DNA of 64,000 nt from Neurospora tetrasperma FGSC 2508 (GCF_000213175.1 NW_009799099.1:6089862-6153861); one strand, 5' to 3'. Positions 35,131-47,543 are shown, counted from the first letter of the stretch. The notes: generated by a model not told the origin, from the letters alone. Numbers and translations: made by a program.

Positions 35131-36452
35131 ATGAAGTCTTTCATCGCCTTCTGCTCTGCAGCCTTCTTCTTTTACCTGGCACTCGGTCAGAGCACCGCAG
35201 GATCGGGCACGACGTTCTGGCAAGCCGCGGTGCCGTCGAGCACCGCTCCAAGCACTTGGACCCCGAGCACGCCGGCTCCTCCTGGTCAGGCGCTGTGCGG
35301 GCAAGGGTTTACTTATTGCGGGTATATCTTGAGGGATCACCAGAGTACGTCTTAATATAACCTTGTTTTTTACTTACTCTCCGTTCGCTCTCTTATTATT
35401 ATCTTCTTCTTCCGGCTTTCCTCACTATCTTCCCATCCTACGTTTAGCTACTATTTCACTCGCTTTTCAGTTCTTCTTATAGTTTCTTTACCTCATCTTT
35501 TACTTATCTTCACCCTCTCCACATCCTCTCTTCACCCTCTTTATATCCTCTCTTCACCCTCTCTTTTCCTCTCCTTTATCTTCTCTTTACCTTCTCTTTA
35601 CCTTCTCTTTACCTTCTCTTTACCTTCTCTTTACCTTCTCTTTACCTTCTCTTCGACCTTTCCTCACCTTCTCGTCATCCTCTCGTCATCCTCTTTTCAC
35701 AATCCTATTGCCCTATCTTCACCTTCCCTTCATATTCTTTTCTATTATTCGTCTTTAATCTTTTTTATTTTTTCTTCCTTTTCTTCCTACCGGGCCGTCG
35801 CCGCATCTCAACTTCGGACAACCGCTACAGCAACCAAGAACTTTCTCTACCCTACTCCCTCCTACTCAAACTTCTTTCCCCTTCCTTTCTGCCATCAACA
35901 TCCCATTTGACATTTTACACTCCAACCCAAACTAACATCTCGTCTCTCCCCTCAGACTTCAAAGAAGAAGATGTAGTCAAAGCCTACTGCGCCGCCTCCA
36001 GGAGTAACTGCGCCAATGGCAAAACCAAGACCGACCCCATCCAAGCCCTCTACGTCTGCCTCCCCGCCAACGCCAACCCAAAGGAAAAGGAAAAGGCAAA
36101 AGACTCCGCCATGTCGCCGAACCCGCACTACGACGACGCATCCACTCCCGTAATGTCATCCGGCAAGTCCATCTCCGCTGTCTCCCGGTTCTTCAGCATC
36201 CTCTCTTCGCGCACGCACATGAACCATGCCGTTCATGAGAATATGGATCAAGATAGCACCACCGAAAAGATGAGGCAAGCGAGACAGGCGCCAGCGTCGT
36301 CGTCGTCAAACACGACGAATGCAGGGAATGATGGTGGTGGTTGCAATACGCTGGCTACGTCGGGGAATAGGATTGAGTTGTTGTGCGCCTGTAGTGGCAA
36401 CTGTCTGAATCCGGTGTCGGATCATATTGGGAGGTGTGACCAGTCTTGCTAG
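35131..36452 (+). CDS. Secreted Cys-patterned protein with a long intron
   Basis: Exons are 35131-35344 and 35956-36452, giving 236 aa. The donor is GTACGT and the acceptor CCTCAG, with a split Asn codon. Residues 1-19 form a signal peptide (MKSFIAFCSAAFFFYLALG). The mature protein starts with a Thr/Pro/Ser-rich linker. A Cys module follows: CGQGFTYCGYILRDHQNF, then AYCAASRSNC and LYVCLP. A polar low-complexity middle comes next, and the last part has CNTL, LLCACSGNCLNP and GRCDQSC. The even number of Cys suggests disulfides. No hydrophobic tail for a GPI anchor is seen. I do not recognise a named family; a wall-linked or secreted effector-like role is possible but unproven. Confidence 0.75.
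35581..35646. repeat. 11-bp minisatellite inside the intron
   Basis: Six perfect tandem copies of TTCTCTTTACC fill 35581-35646. Degenerate pyrimidine-rich copies lie on both sides (about 35510-35580 and 35647-35700). The repeat lies in the 611-bp intron of the secreted-protein gene, which is an order of magnitude longer than most introns in this window. Confidence 0.9.
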
Positions 36453-37847
36453 GGATTGTATTCGAAGTATCTTCAGGGGGGGTGGAGGGGTGGGAGGTCA
36501 TGGGTAATGCGAAGGTGGGCGAGTAGGGAAAAGATTATGGGAAGTAAAAAATGTTATGCTTTCCTTATCAATCCAAGGTTTTTCTTGTCTAGTTGTCTCG
36601 TTATGAGGCGACTATCTATAGATTAGTCAATCGAACTGTCGCTTCGTGCTTTGAACTCCTAGTTTCGGATAATGCCGGTTTGATAGCATTAACAAAGTAT
36701 TGGGAATTTGATTAGTGTCGAGAAGGATCATGTTAGAAGAGCTTCCATGCAACCTGAAAGGCCTTATTTGTTATGTTCAGTAGTGTAGCTGCCGACAACC
36801 GAGCAGCTGCCGACCTATTGCTATAGCTCCGAGCTTTTGCAAACCGCACGTTCTTTTTGTCTGGACCACCCACCTATGAGTCTCCAATGTCCACGCCGTG
36901 ATAGTGGCATCTGCACGAGACAAGCCGACCGTCATCACGTATATCACCCGGATATGAAATCTTTCCGTCCAGTAAGACAACGTCAGCAAGCCAAATCGGA
37001 TTACCAAGAAACGGTCACGTCCAGTATCACCAACTTCACACTTTTGTTATAGTACCTAGACACTCACACTTTCCTCCTGCAACAACTCTTTCCCGCATAC
37101 ACGCATGATGCAAGGCCATGTTGATGTTCTAACTTCAAACATCATCTCGCAAAGATAACTTGGTTCCAAGTGGATCAAGCAAGAGCCATGAGGCATCGCT
37201 AAATATAGTTTGATAACTGATAAGCGTTATTTATCTTGAACAAGTTGGTATACTCACTGGAAAAGTCATGGCATCAGCTGTCATCTTCAAACCCACGGTA
37301 GAATACAGGTTGACTCAAATCCATACAACCTGGCGGCCATCGCAAGGACCAAAACACTGGTAGTGGCGAGGGGGCGAGGATATTCCAGAATGAATACGTA
37401 TATGAACTGATGAGTTTGCCCGCGCGGTCTCGTCGTCAAACAAGCATAGATAAATGACTTCAGATATCTTTTCATTCAGCTAGCATACAGCATTATAGAA
37501 GTTGTCATTACATATCCATCCGACAAGCAAGCTCTATGCAACTACCTCCAATTCCGGCAAGCAACTCCCGCTATGACTACCTATGACTGCAATATGAGAC
37601 TGCATTTGGCTGGGTTTTCCATGACGGTTTGTGCTTCTGACTGTTGTCAACGCCCATCTGACTCTGTCATGGCCATGATTATCCCCATCCAATCATAGTA
37701 TGACGGCAAGCTTGTACGCAAATGCGAAACCCAAGGAAGCAAATGACTGAAAGCTATAATCAAGCAACATGGAGGGTATTACGAACTATTGATCCCAACT
37801 AAACCATTTGCCCACTCGCAGCGAAGAACAATTTTCCAAGACGCCCC
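36453..37847. other. Convergent intergenic region before crb2
   Basis: It lies between the 3' ends of the secreted-protein gene and the leftward checkpoint gene. No gene is supported; the longest frame is about 76 codons. Confidence 0.45.
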
Positions 37848-40800
37848 TCAAATACTCCCAAACTCCTCCTCATTAATCAACCTCCCCAAAATCAAACTCT
37901 GAATAACCAACTCATCACTCAACGTCCTGACTCTCTTCAATGGCGGCTGCTTCTCCGCCTCGGTCGGCTCATAGACGTACCCCACACTCTGCCTCTTCCT
38001 CTTTTTGCTCTTTGTACTCTTCCCGCCACCACCGGCGCTGGCACGGGCACTACCGGCATCACTCTCGCCCACCCCTAGGATATTCGGACTCGCGAACAAC
38101 TCGGCCCCATCCGTCTTCCCATCCACATAAACCCAATCGTATGGTTTCCCCTTACCGCCTTCTGCCTCCTCCTCCGCCCTTTCCAACTCCCTCTTTGCCT
38201 CATCCAAACTGCCCACCCGCCTCAATTCCGCCCCCAGTACTCTCGCCAAGAAAACATAAGCCATCTTCCTCCCTTCCTCTTGCTTCTCCTTCTCCTTTTC
38301 CTTCTGGGTTTTCCTTCCTTTCTTATCCCCACCCGTGCTCATGACAAGGAGTATCCTACTCCCGCCCAGCCACCGTCCCCTTCTCGCTACCGTCTCCACG
38401 AGCTTTGCCGTCCTGGCATTATAGGGCTGTAGGTTCCGGGAGAGAATGGCATCTCCTAGGAACGCGGACTGTCCGGCAGCAAGAAGGTAGGGCGACCAAT
38501 CGACTATCGAGTTGGAAGAGAGGCATGTAATAACCCAGCGGGAAGCGAGGATGGGAAGTCCGAGACCAAGGGCCTGCATGTACTTGACTTTGCGGGAGTG
38601 GCCATCGGCGATGAGGGCTGTGAAGCCGGTGTCTCGGCCGGTGTTGTTGAGAGGTAGGTCGACGTTCGATGGCGGTGATGAGGTGTGGCCTTCGTTCTTG
38701 GAGGCAGAGGTGGCAGGTTGGATAGGGATGGGTTCAAACAACTCATCGAAACCATTGTCGAGAATGCGGCCGCCTGCTTGCTTGATGCGTTTTTCGATGC
38801 TGGTTGCAGTTTCCATGCGTGCGTTGTACTGGTCCGCGCTCTCGCCTGTGCGCTTTGACTGGAAGGATATTGCAAACGCCATGCCTTCAAAGATCTTTGA
38901 CCCACGCTGAGAGGCAGCAGTCATGGACGATGTTCTGCTGGGTTTGAGCAGGGAACTGCGAGACATGCGAACACTATGGTCGAACGTGGGTATTGTGGCT
39001 CCAGAGACGGACAGTTCATCGGCAGAACTGGACAGCCGCCTCTCGACCCGTGCCGAATGGCGCAGGCTCTCTGTTGAACTAGTCTTTGGGAATTTGGGGA
39101 GGCGCCCAGCAGCGTCACGCCTAAGGTTGTTCACAGGCGCCGGGGACGAGCTACCAAGATCAGGCCTGGTGAAACTGGTAGAAGCATCTCTTGCCGGTAC
39201 AGCAGTTGACGGAACGACGGGTGTGGAAGACAGATTTGAAAGATCCGAGGTTGTCTGAATAGCAGCATCGACGGCAGACGACGACACGCTTGCCTTGGTT
39301 GTTCTCGCCGTTCCCGATGTCGGTATCTTTGCTGCCTGATCTGCACCGGACGAGACTCTCTTCTTTCTACTTCTTCTTTCGAACACCGGCGGCGATGAAG
39401 AGGGAATATCACAGGAGGGTGCTGGTAAGACAGGGAGTTGAGAAGACGAAGGCAGTTCATGCGCGGATTTGTCAGCGAGTATACTCTCAGTTGGACTTGT
39501 TGTTGGATGCGCATCCGCACCGGATGTGCCAGGTACCGGTTCCTTGCGAACTGGCGAAAGAGGTCTGGGTGCTGGACGCTGGCTCGGTCGTGGGCTCTTG
39601 AAGACGGCGTCTGGCTTCTGTGCCCGATCCTCATCTGGCCCAGACTGTGTAGACTCGTCATCTACAGCATGCGCCGCAGCAGACTTGGCCCCTTGTTCCT
39701 GAGAATCTTCTACAGTATTTGGTATTGCTGGTTCCTCATCCCCATGCTCCGGCTCTTGCGTCGCTCGTTTCGCTTTGCCACGCCTGTTCTTGTTGGATGA
39801 TGGGATCTCAACATCATCCGAATTGGCCACCAGCGGAAACCGGATCTCAGTCAGCTGTTCCAGGGCAGCCTTTTTCTTCAACTTTGCCCTTCTGCGCCTG
39901 ACCATGGATGTTTCTGTATCTTCATCGTCCAGAGGGCCTGGAGGATCTGATCCCGCTATTGGACTCGACCACCGCTCCTGCGATTTCTCCATCGGCTCGT
40001 AGCTGGCAAAGGGACGTTGTTCAGCTTTCTTCTTCTTCTTGGGCGGCTTTGTTTGCGGCGATTCCGGAATCACCATGTCGTCTTCCGAGGCACCAGGGTG
40101 AGAGCTCGCCGGCTTTCGCTGCGTTGCCCTCGGCGGAGGTGCATCGGGTAAGACAGCTGGACTTGATGGTACATGATGCGATGGCGATGAACGCAGACCC
40201 CGGGCTCGCAGTGGCGACGACACAGCCAGATTCGGTGATGCTGTGTGATGCATAAAATCGGAGGGGGAAGGGCGCGAAGAGGTCGGACTGGCGAGGGCTT
40301 TTGTGGCAGAAGAAAACTGGGTAGCTCCAAATAGCTGCGAAGGACCAAGTAGTTGGGATTTGCTTTGGCGGAACGGATTGTTGTCTGAGACGGGAGTCTC
40401 GGGCACCTGCTGGGCAGGCGAGGCCTGTTGTTTCTGCGAGTGCATGTTCCGCAGGCGCGCGATGCTGCCGAAATCAACGCGACCTGACCCATCCTGTGTC
40501 GTCGTCGAGGTTGTTTTGTTGGTGGCGGGAGTGTCGAGAAGTCGTGATGCTCGCGGCTCGGGAACGGCTGTCGTAACAGAGGCTGGCTCCAGAGAAGGGC
40601 TGCTTGGGCCAAACTTTGGCGAGCTTCGAAGAGTACCTCTGGTTTTTGCCTGTGACGCTGAAGCAGCATACCTGTCGTAGCTCCTTCCGCCGTTCGATTG
40701 AGTTGTCTCGTTGGAATGAGCCGAAGGTTGAGATTCGGCCTGCTTCTGCTCCTCTGCCCTGTCAGTCTCTTGGGCTCGCAGCTTTTCCTCCCTCTCCAGG

Positions 40801-41372
40801 TTTTCTTGGGCTTCTTGGCGCGCCTTTTCTTCGGCTTCCCGCTTCTCCTGCTCTTCCTTCTTTTTCTTTTGTCTTTCCTTTTCCTCCTGCTCCCACTGAG
40901 CAGCCATGACCAAGAGTTGCGAGGGCTTGAACCAGGAGACTTTTGGCTTCTTGGCCTCTTCTCGTTCTCGTTTGCGTTCTGCAGCCTGTCGGGCCTTCCA
41001 TGCGCGGTACGCCTCCATGTCGAGCGGCTTGTTCTCGGTGAGGTCGTCGGCCGGGCGAGAGTTGCGTATGCGGTCCTCCTCCGACTGTGGCAGGGGAGGT
41101 AGCAGATCCTCATCTCTTTGTTTTCTCGGTGGTTTGTTCATCGTCGAAGATGGCGCCAAGGATGTTTTGGAGGACGATGACGAGTTCGAGATTGTTGCCA
41201 GCGGGCGGGTGTTGCTTGTCTGAAAAGGTTAGCAGGTCGGCAAAGCGAGAAGTGGCTGAGAACATACCTGGTCGGCGCCGTAGGTTTTCATGTAATCATC
41301 GAAGACAGCTTGGGTGTCGAGGGATTTGGTCGCGTTGGGGTCGTCGCGGATGTCCTTGAGCGCGTCGGACAT
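37848..41372 (-). CDS. crb2: DNA-damage checkpoint adaptor Crb2/Rad9 (53BP1-like)
   Basis: Exons on the minus strand are 41372-41268 and 41219-37848, giving 1158 aa. The 48-bp intron has a GTATGT donor, a GCTAAC branch box and a TTCAG acceptor, phase 0. The first exon encodes 35 residues starting MSDALKDIRDDPNATKS. The N-terminal half is low-complexity with a strong Lys/Glu helix (residues about 110-200), many SQ/TQ-like sites and Ser/Pro clusters, as expected for an ATR/ATM target. The C-terminal third has a tandem BRCT pair, beginning IFEGMAFAISFQSKR and including RIKQAGGRILDNGFDELFEP and LPILASRWVITCL. A charged KEKEKEKQEEG insert lies in the second BRCT. Crb2/Rad9 binds modified histones and activates the Rad53/Cds1 and Chk1 kinases. 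The name is by domain order and BRCT sequence; a Tudor fold cannot be confirmed by eye. Confidence 0.88.
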
Positions 41373-42947
41373 GGTGACGTTTCAGTGGCCCAAGGCTCGA
41401 TGCTAATGTGTGTAGGTTGCCAACGGATGCACCTATGCGCGGATGCTGTCACCCTATCACTCGCATCCGATTCGAGCACACTGTGTCCGGACAGGCCAAA
41501 GTTGTGTGAGCGGTCTGGACAATTTCCACCCTTGCCGCGCAAACATTTCAGGGCTGACTTTTTGCTCAATCAAAACCGTGGCTTGCTGGTTTGCCGTCAA
41601 GGTTGTTGTTGGTCCGGCTACAGAGGGATTGATTGCACCATGGAAGGGAAAGTTGAGAAGCACGGTGTGGCGGCGCGACAAGAGCGCGCTGTCACGTGCA
41701 CTCACTTGTGCTACTTGAAGAGCCGGTTTGAGTGTGATAAGATAAAGCACGCATGGCAGCACGTCATTGCCCCTGCTCCGCTTGCCCCATATTTCAGCCA
41801 CAGCTCTAGCCACATATACAGCCACCCCCATACCCGCGCAACCCCACTTGTGCCTGTGCCGCTGCGGAGTGTGCGTTCTCCACTTGGCTTCGGCCTGGCA
41901 AGGAAGCCCTTCGTCAGTCGGACTTCCGAAAGCAGGTTTGATCAACGAAGCTTGAAACGAACACATGTTGTGACACTCACCTACTTACCATCCAAAACGC
42001 CTTCATAAGTGACACAGACCGATGGAATAATACAGCCTTATCGCTACCGTTTTCTCAAGCTTGAACCAAGTGCCATTTTTGTTCATCTTCTTCCAACGCG
42101 GCCGGGCGTTGTCAATGGATGTCTGTAACGCTGCGAACTTGTGATGTCATGCTGGCCTGGGTATGATTGCGTCATTGAGCCAAGGGAACGCATGCATGTC
42201 AACTTTGATGTTTTCGGACAAACGAGCCTTTTCTCGGCTTCCCTGTGCTGGTACTGCAGCTTCCCTCTTGGCCAAAAGAGATGACGGATCGACCCGACGC
42301 GCAAAATAGGCGTCCACCTTGAAGGACGGCACTTGTTCGCTTTGAAGCTGCCCCATGGCCTGAGCCACATGCTGTCGTGCTCCTCGGACACGGAGGAAGG
42401 CACGAAAACGATAGGGCAACAATATTCCAACAAAATCAGAACGCCGGCACCTTCCGCCGGATGCGAACTAGGAAGGATGGCGTGCTCAATGTACCTTGAT
42501 TACCTAACGTCCAGTGCATTTAAACAGTACAGTAAGCAGGACACGCCAAAAACATGATCGAGAAACCCCCCTCATGTGTCGATAGGTGTGAAAACTGAGA
42601 AGCAGCGGGTGCACCAAATGGCAACATGTCCAATGTTCTGGCGAATATCGTCCCCAATCCCTGCATCCTCGTGCCTTGGATCTTCATGCATTCCCCTCCA
42701 TCGGGTCCTTTCCATTCACCTGTTTGTGGCCGAAATGTAACCGTTATCTCAGCATCCTTGAACCGCTTCCTACAAATTTCGACCTTTATCCGCCTCTTGT
42801 TTTGCCATCAAACATGTTCCCATCCAAGCAGTAGCATCCAACTCTGTATCCACGACAAACATCGTCTAGACTTTCGACTGTCTTATCAACACCACATTCG
42901 CTAATTCATCCCGACAAGTTTACTTGAGATATACCTCCACCTAAGCC
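41373..42947. other. Divergent intergenic region between crb2 and the transporter
   Basis: It holds the promoters of two divergent genes. A CACGTG box lies at about 41694. The last 250 bp before 42948 are CT/CA-rich leader. The 232-codon frame at 41310-42008 starts inside crb2 exon 1 and has no domain. Confidence 0.45.
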
Positions 42948-44958
42948 ATGTCGGCTCACACGCCAGATCCGCCTCGGGATGATGGGAGAGAAAAGACTCG
43001 AATCGACGATGCCACTGCGAATACAGCCTGTAAGGAGGATGCTCGACCCAGCCTCTGGTCCTGGATCAAGCTCGACGATACCACCGCCGTCGGTCCTCGC
43101 ATAGGCCCAGTCCTACAAAGTGTCGCCACCGCGAGTTCCGACAGCGACGACAGCATTGCTTCGCCAGAACGCCAGCGCGAACTTGAAAAGGGAAATTCTA
43201 TCCAGTACCGCACATGCAGCTGGCAAAAGGTCCGTAGCATCCCAAGCACACAGCGCAACCTTCTCGCCATATAAACTGACCATCAATCACAAGACTGCCG
43301 CCCTGCTCTTTTCCGAATACATATGTTTGGCCATCATGAGCTTTCCCTGGTCATACAGCGTTTTGGGTCTTGTTCCCGGGTGAGTTGAGACCCTGAAATA
43401 GGCAATCCGGCACCCAGAGATGCAGCCGCTCACAATTTACAGGCTAATCTTGACGTTGGTTGTTTGTTTGGTCGTACTTTACACGTAAGCCCTCGTCACG
43501 ATTCCTCGCCACTTCTGGCTGCACGTCCTAACCCATCAATAGCTCACTGGTCCTGTGGGAGTTTTGTCTACGGCACCCCGAAGTCCGGGATGTCTGTGAT
43601 ATCGGCCAAATGCTCTTCTGGAACAAAAATTGGGCTTGGTGGGCCACTGCCGTCATGTTCTTGCTCAACAACACAGTAAGCCGGCTACCGGTGCACCACA
43701 CGGACTGCAAACTAACCACCAACAGTTCATCCAAGGCTTGCATGTCGTCGTGGGCGCCGAGTATCTCAATACCATGACCGGCACAGACCCGGGTGTCGCT
43801 TGTCGGACCGTCAGCTTTGGCATTATCATTGCGCTCGTCTGCTGGCTCTGCTCGCTTCCACGGACATTCAATACCTTGTCCAAGCTTGGAGTGTTTTCTG
43901 CTCTCTTTACTTTCATTTCGGTCGTCCTTGCTGCCGCCTTCTCGGGCGCACAGAAACACCCAGCTGGATATGATCCCCGCCCATCATTCACGTCAGACTC
44001 CGGAGTAGCATCGGTCGGAGGTAACCCCATCGTAACCGCACTTCCGGTCAAGTCAGCGTCCTACATTGCCTGTTTCAATGCTTTTCTCAACATATCCTAT
44101 ACCTTTATCGGCCAAATCACGCTCCCCAGCTTCATCGCAGAGATGAGAGAGCCAAGGTGAGTGCCGCCCTTTTTCATAGCTCCATCCACTATGTAACTAA
44201 CCATCATCCAGGGACTTCCCGAAAGCCTTATGGGCTTGTGCCATTGCCGAGGTTATTCTGTTCAGTGTTGTCGGAGGAGTTATTTACGGGTACACTGGAA
44301 ACCAGTACATGACTGCACCTGCATTCGGTTCACTCCAAGAAACTTACAAAAAGATTGCCTTTTCATTCATGATCCCGACCATCATTTTCTTGGGCGTCCT
44401 GTATGCCTCGGTTTCGACGCGATTCATCTTCTTCCGCATCTTCAAGAACTCGCAACACATGACCGAGCATACGCTTACCGGATGGTCAACATGGGCGGGT
44501 ATTCTTCGTGAGTCACCCACTCACTTCCGAGCAATGTTGCTCTCATCCCGTGCTGACACCAATCACAGTGACAACATGGATTTGCGCTTGGATCATTGCG
44601 GAAGTTATTCCATTCTTCTCATCCCGTGAGTCTCTTGACACCATACCCTAAACCAATGCACACCCAACTAATCCCAACACCAGTCCTTTCCCTCATGTCA
44701 TCACTCTTTGACAGCTTCTTCGGCTTCATCTTCTGGGGTGTTGCCTACTTCCGGTTGCGCAAAGCCGATGCGAGAGCCGGCATTACGAGAAAGAGAGGCA
44801 TCGGCACCATTCTGTTGGATGGGACCAACATCATCATCATACTCGTTGGTTTCCTCTTTCTTTCCTTTGGGAGCTATGCGAGTGTGCTGGGTATTTTGGA
44901 AGCGTATGATACAGGATCGGTCAGGAGCGTGTTTTCGTGTGCGAGCAACGGTCTTTGA
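42948..44958 (+). CDS. AAAP-family neutral amino-acid transporter (Mtr-like)
   Basis: Eight exons: 42948-43229, 43294-43379, 43443-43484, 43543-43675, 43726-44156, 44212-44507, 44569-44625 and 44684-44958, giving 533 aa. All introns are 50-64 bp with GTGAGT/GTAAGC/GTCCGT-type donors and AG acceptors, and the frame agrees at every junction. A 95-residue cytosolic N terminus is followed by about eleven membrane helices. Family blocks: SEYICLAIMSFPWSYSVLGL (first helix with the family Ser-Phe-Pro-Trp), LRHPEVRDVCDIGQMLFW, FNAFLNISYTFIGQITLPSF, EMREPRDFPKALWA and SLFDSFFGFIFWGVAYF. It is a proton-coupled amino-acid permease of the plasma membrane or vacuole by homology; substrate is not readable from sequence. 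The likely start is 42948. The final residues lack a targeting motif. Confidence 0.9.
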
Positions 44959-45833
44959 CAAGATTCATGTCTGTTGGGTGCAAAGGCTCCCGCAACTGGA
45001 ACAAAATGTACAAGACCTTCCTCGTGATCCGTTGACCAACAAGATCTTTGATGGAAGTAATACAAACCAGCGATTCCGATTTATTTGCCAGATTTACGTT
45101 TCCAGCACATCCACGGGTGGATTTCTATACCTTGCCTATTGTACGATATGATAATGTCCACTTTAAAGCTCCCCCCTCTCTCTCTCTTTGTCATCCACCC
45201 TTTTTTACCAGTCCTCGTTTTCAGGGTATTTAGCTGGAAGAGTGGTATTTCATCTATGCTTTGTACCGTGATAGCAACAATAGCTTGTGCCTTTTCATTG
45301 TCACAAGGACTCGGGGTATTCATTTTAAGCTAACTCGGAGGCCAGACATGGCCAGACACATGTGTGTTTGGAGCACTGTGACTCCCATTTTTTCATGCCA
45401 TCTTTCCAAGGGCGATGGATGGTGGAGATATTCAAAGTTAAACCACATAACAGAAAGAAGGGGATTCATCTTATGTTTTCCACATTTTGTTGTGTCGTCC
45501 TGTTACCCGTCCACTTAACAGCTCGGCATGGTGCAGCCTTCGGACAGAAAATCTGTCATGCAACACACCACAAGCATACAATACCGTTACCAGCCAATTC
45601 GCAACCATCTTCCAACAGACGGAAGTCCCAACCGAGAGACGAAATGTGGGAATTAGAAGAAGAACGATATGTCGATTTGGCCGGAACATCAGATGTGTGA
45701 TATGGTTGGTTTCGCACGAAATAACATTGCCGGAGCTGAATCCACTTCGACAAGTGACAACCATCATCGCCACTGCCGCCGCCATTATCAACCTACTGAG
45801 CAACTTGGGGAACACTGTCGCTCGTACTTAACC
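44959..45833. other. Downstream region of the transporter
   Basis: No supported gene. A short CT microsatellite lies at about 45174-45188. Overlapping frames of 60-147 codons have no domain. Confidence 0.4.
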
Positions 45834-46365
45834 ATGTGCAATAAGTACATGAGCGCAGAGTACGCTTGCTGGAAACCGAACCACTGCGAGGGAAAGTGCC
45901 GGCCTTTCTTCATCAAATGCGAACTTGCAAAGAAAGCCGAACAATATCTTCAAGATGTCATCAATGAAGGAGCCAGTCAAAATCCCGGTCGAGTGCAGCC
46001 GCCATAATTCGGCACGGGGGTGGGAACGCGTTTTCGAAGTTCGATAATAATCCAAAGACCGCATTGGCAGACATCTTGGAACCGACAGGTTTGTCGGAGG
46101 GATACGAACACCGAAAAGACCTGATACCATGATGACGGGCTTCTGCGCGGCCATCTCGGCGACCATCGACATGCACGTTGCGCATGGTCTCAATCAACTG
46201 AAGGACCGGGGATGACATCGAAGTATATCATGACTCCTTCAGAGTATAGGGACGCAAGGAGCAAGTGACGATGCTGCTGAGCTCGAGGAGGAATGGAATT
46301 ATCGAAGTGACTGGAGCGAACGAAGACGAAGCACTGCAGTGACTACCACGAGTTTGATTGGTTGA
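45834..46365 (+). CDS. Possible small Cys-rich protein, structure uncertain
   Basis: From ATG 45834 a 57-codon frame encodes MCNKYMSAEYACWKPNHCEG, then KCRPFFIKCELAKKAEQYL, to a stop at 46005-46007. The start MC followed by spaced Cys and an EL-A-KK helix resembles small Cys proteins common in Sordariomycetes. About 250 bp downstream, another frame (about 46264-46365) encodes a protein-like tail rich in Glu, Trp and Arg (AAELEEEWNYRSDWSERRRS). The two could be exons of one gene, but I did not find a joining intron whose sites and phase both fit. Treat the extent as provisional. Confidence 0.3.
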
Positions 46366-46702
46366 GGACAGAAACGATATTCTTCACCGAGGTGATGCTC
46401 AGCTGGTTTGACGAGGCTGCACACATATACAATGTCTAGAAAAGGGTCTTCATGCCTGCCAGTCATTCCTTCCTATCCTTCTTTTGTTTTCGATCTAAAC
46501 CAACTTCTTTACTCTTGCCACGTTTCCATATCCCTTGTATTACACTGGAAAGGATAAACAGGTATCACAAATCAGGCCATCCTAACCAGACAGCGGAAAT
46601 CCATAATAAGGTTTCTCTTTTCTTTTTACAACTCGCCACATTGCCTACAAACAAATTCACAAATATCATCCTACCACCACACAGGCATCGGCACGGTCAA
46701 GC

Positions 46703-46818
46703 TGCGTGGTCCGATATACTATAAGCCAACATAGTTTTCCTCCTACCAACACGTCAACACTGCGTGGTTCGATATACTATAAGCCAACATAGTTTTCCTC
46801 CTACCAACACGTCAACAC
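46703..46818. repeat. 58-bp tandem duplication
   Basis: Copies at 46703-46760 and 46761-46818 are identical except for one C/T difference near the start (TGCGTGGTC against TGCGTGGTT). The duplication lies about 225 bp upstream of the start of the 166-aa gene. The unit is well below the length at which RIP normally acts, which fits its intact state. Confidence 0.92.
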
Positions 46819-47042
46819 CTGGCATCATGTGTATCCGTTTCGACCACCCGATCCGGCCTTGCCCCCGAAGATGCAAAAACAAACATGACCCAATGGTGGT
46901 CGAGTGTGACGAAGCCTAGAAAGAAAGATACACTATCCACTACTTTTGTCCGGACATCCTTCACGTTGCAACACCCACGAATATATCTATCTGCTGCCAC
47001 AAACACCACGGGAAACGGCTTGACGTCATAGCAGGAATATTC

Positions 47043-47543
47043 ATGGACACATGGGCCGAGCTCATCGAAAAAAGAAAGGTTATCTTCGCGACACAAGAGA
47101 TGAACGAGATGCAGCGTACCGAGCTCGACACAGAACACTCAATAGCTACAAGAGCTGTGTCCCACCTGCCGATACTCCAAGGGCTGGTTTACGAATCGTT
47201 GAAAAAAAACACGCCCTTCTATCATCCTCTTATGGCCAATATGTTCCGACAGGTGGAGGAGTGTCGTAGGAGGTTGATCCTGGCTGGTTTTATTTACGAA
47301 GAACCCATCCCGCCTTGGTCCCAGCCGGTCGTCGAAGGCGACGTCCCTGATACGAGCCAGCCTGCAAATGAGCCCCCACTCTTTCCACCCCGTTCACCCA
47401 GCACGTCGCGCCCAAATACCCCAGAGGTCGTTGAAGACATATGGGATGATTATAATGGCTACGATTCCGGTGATGAGGAAATCGTACATGAAGGCGATCT
47501 CGAGGATAATCTTCCCAGCAACGAGGAGTTAGGGATACGGTAA
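47043..47543 (+). CDS. Hypothetical protein, helical N terminus and acidic tail
   Basis: Single exon, 166 aa. Residues 1-85 are predicted helical (MDTWAELIEKRKVIFATQEM at the start, MANMFRQVEECRRRLILAGF near 65-85). Residues 90-135 are Pro/Ser-rich. The tail is acidic (DDYNGYDSGDEEIVHEGDL). No domain, signal peptide or membrane segment was recognised. It is retained because the frame is intact, the composition is protein-like throughout and no better frame competes. An upstream exon cannot be excluded. Confidence 0.5.
   Translation: MDTWAELIEKRKVIFATQEMNEMQRTELDTEHSIATRAVSHLPILQGLVYESLKKNTPFYHPLMANMFRQVEECRRRLILAGFIYEEPIPPWSQPVVEGDVPDTSQPANEPPLFPPRSPSTSRPNTPEVVEDIWDDYNGYDSGDEEIVHEGDLEDNLPSNEELGIR

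Noticed and set aside
35581-35646. Regular repeats as a CRISPR array
   Set aside because: The 11-bp units abut with no spacers and lie in a eukaryotic intron.
41310-42008. 232-codon frame on +
   Set aside because: It overlaps crb2 exon 1 on the other strand and continues into a divergent promoter; no domain.
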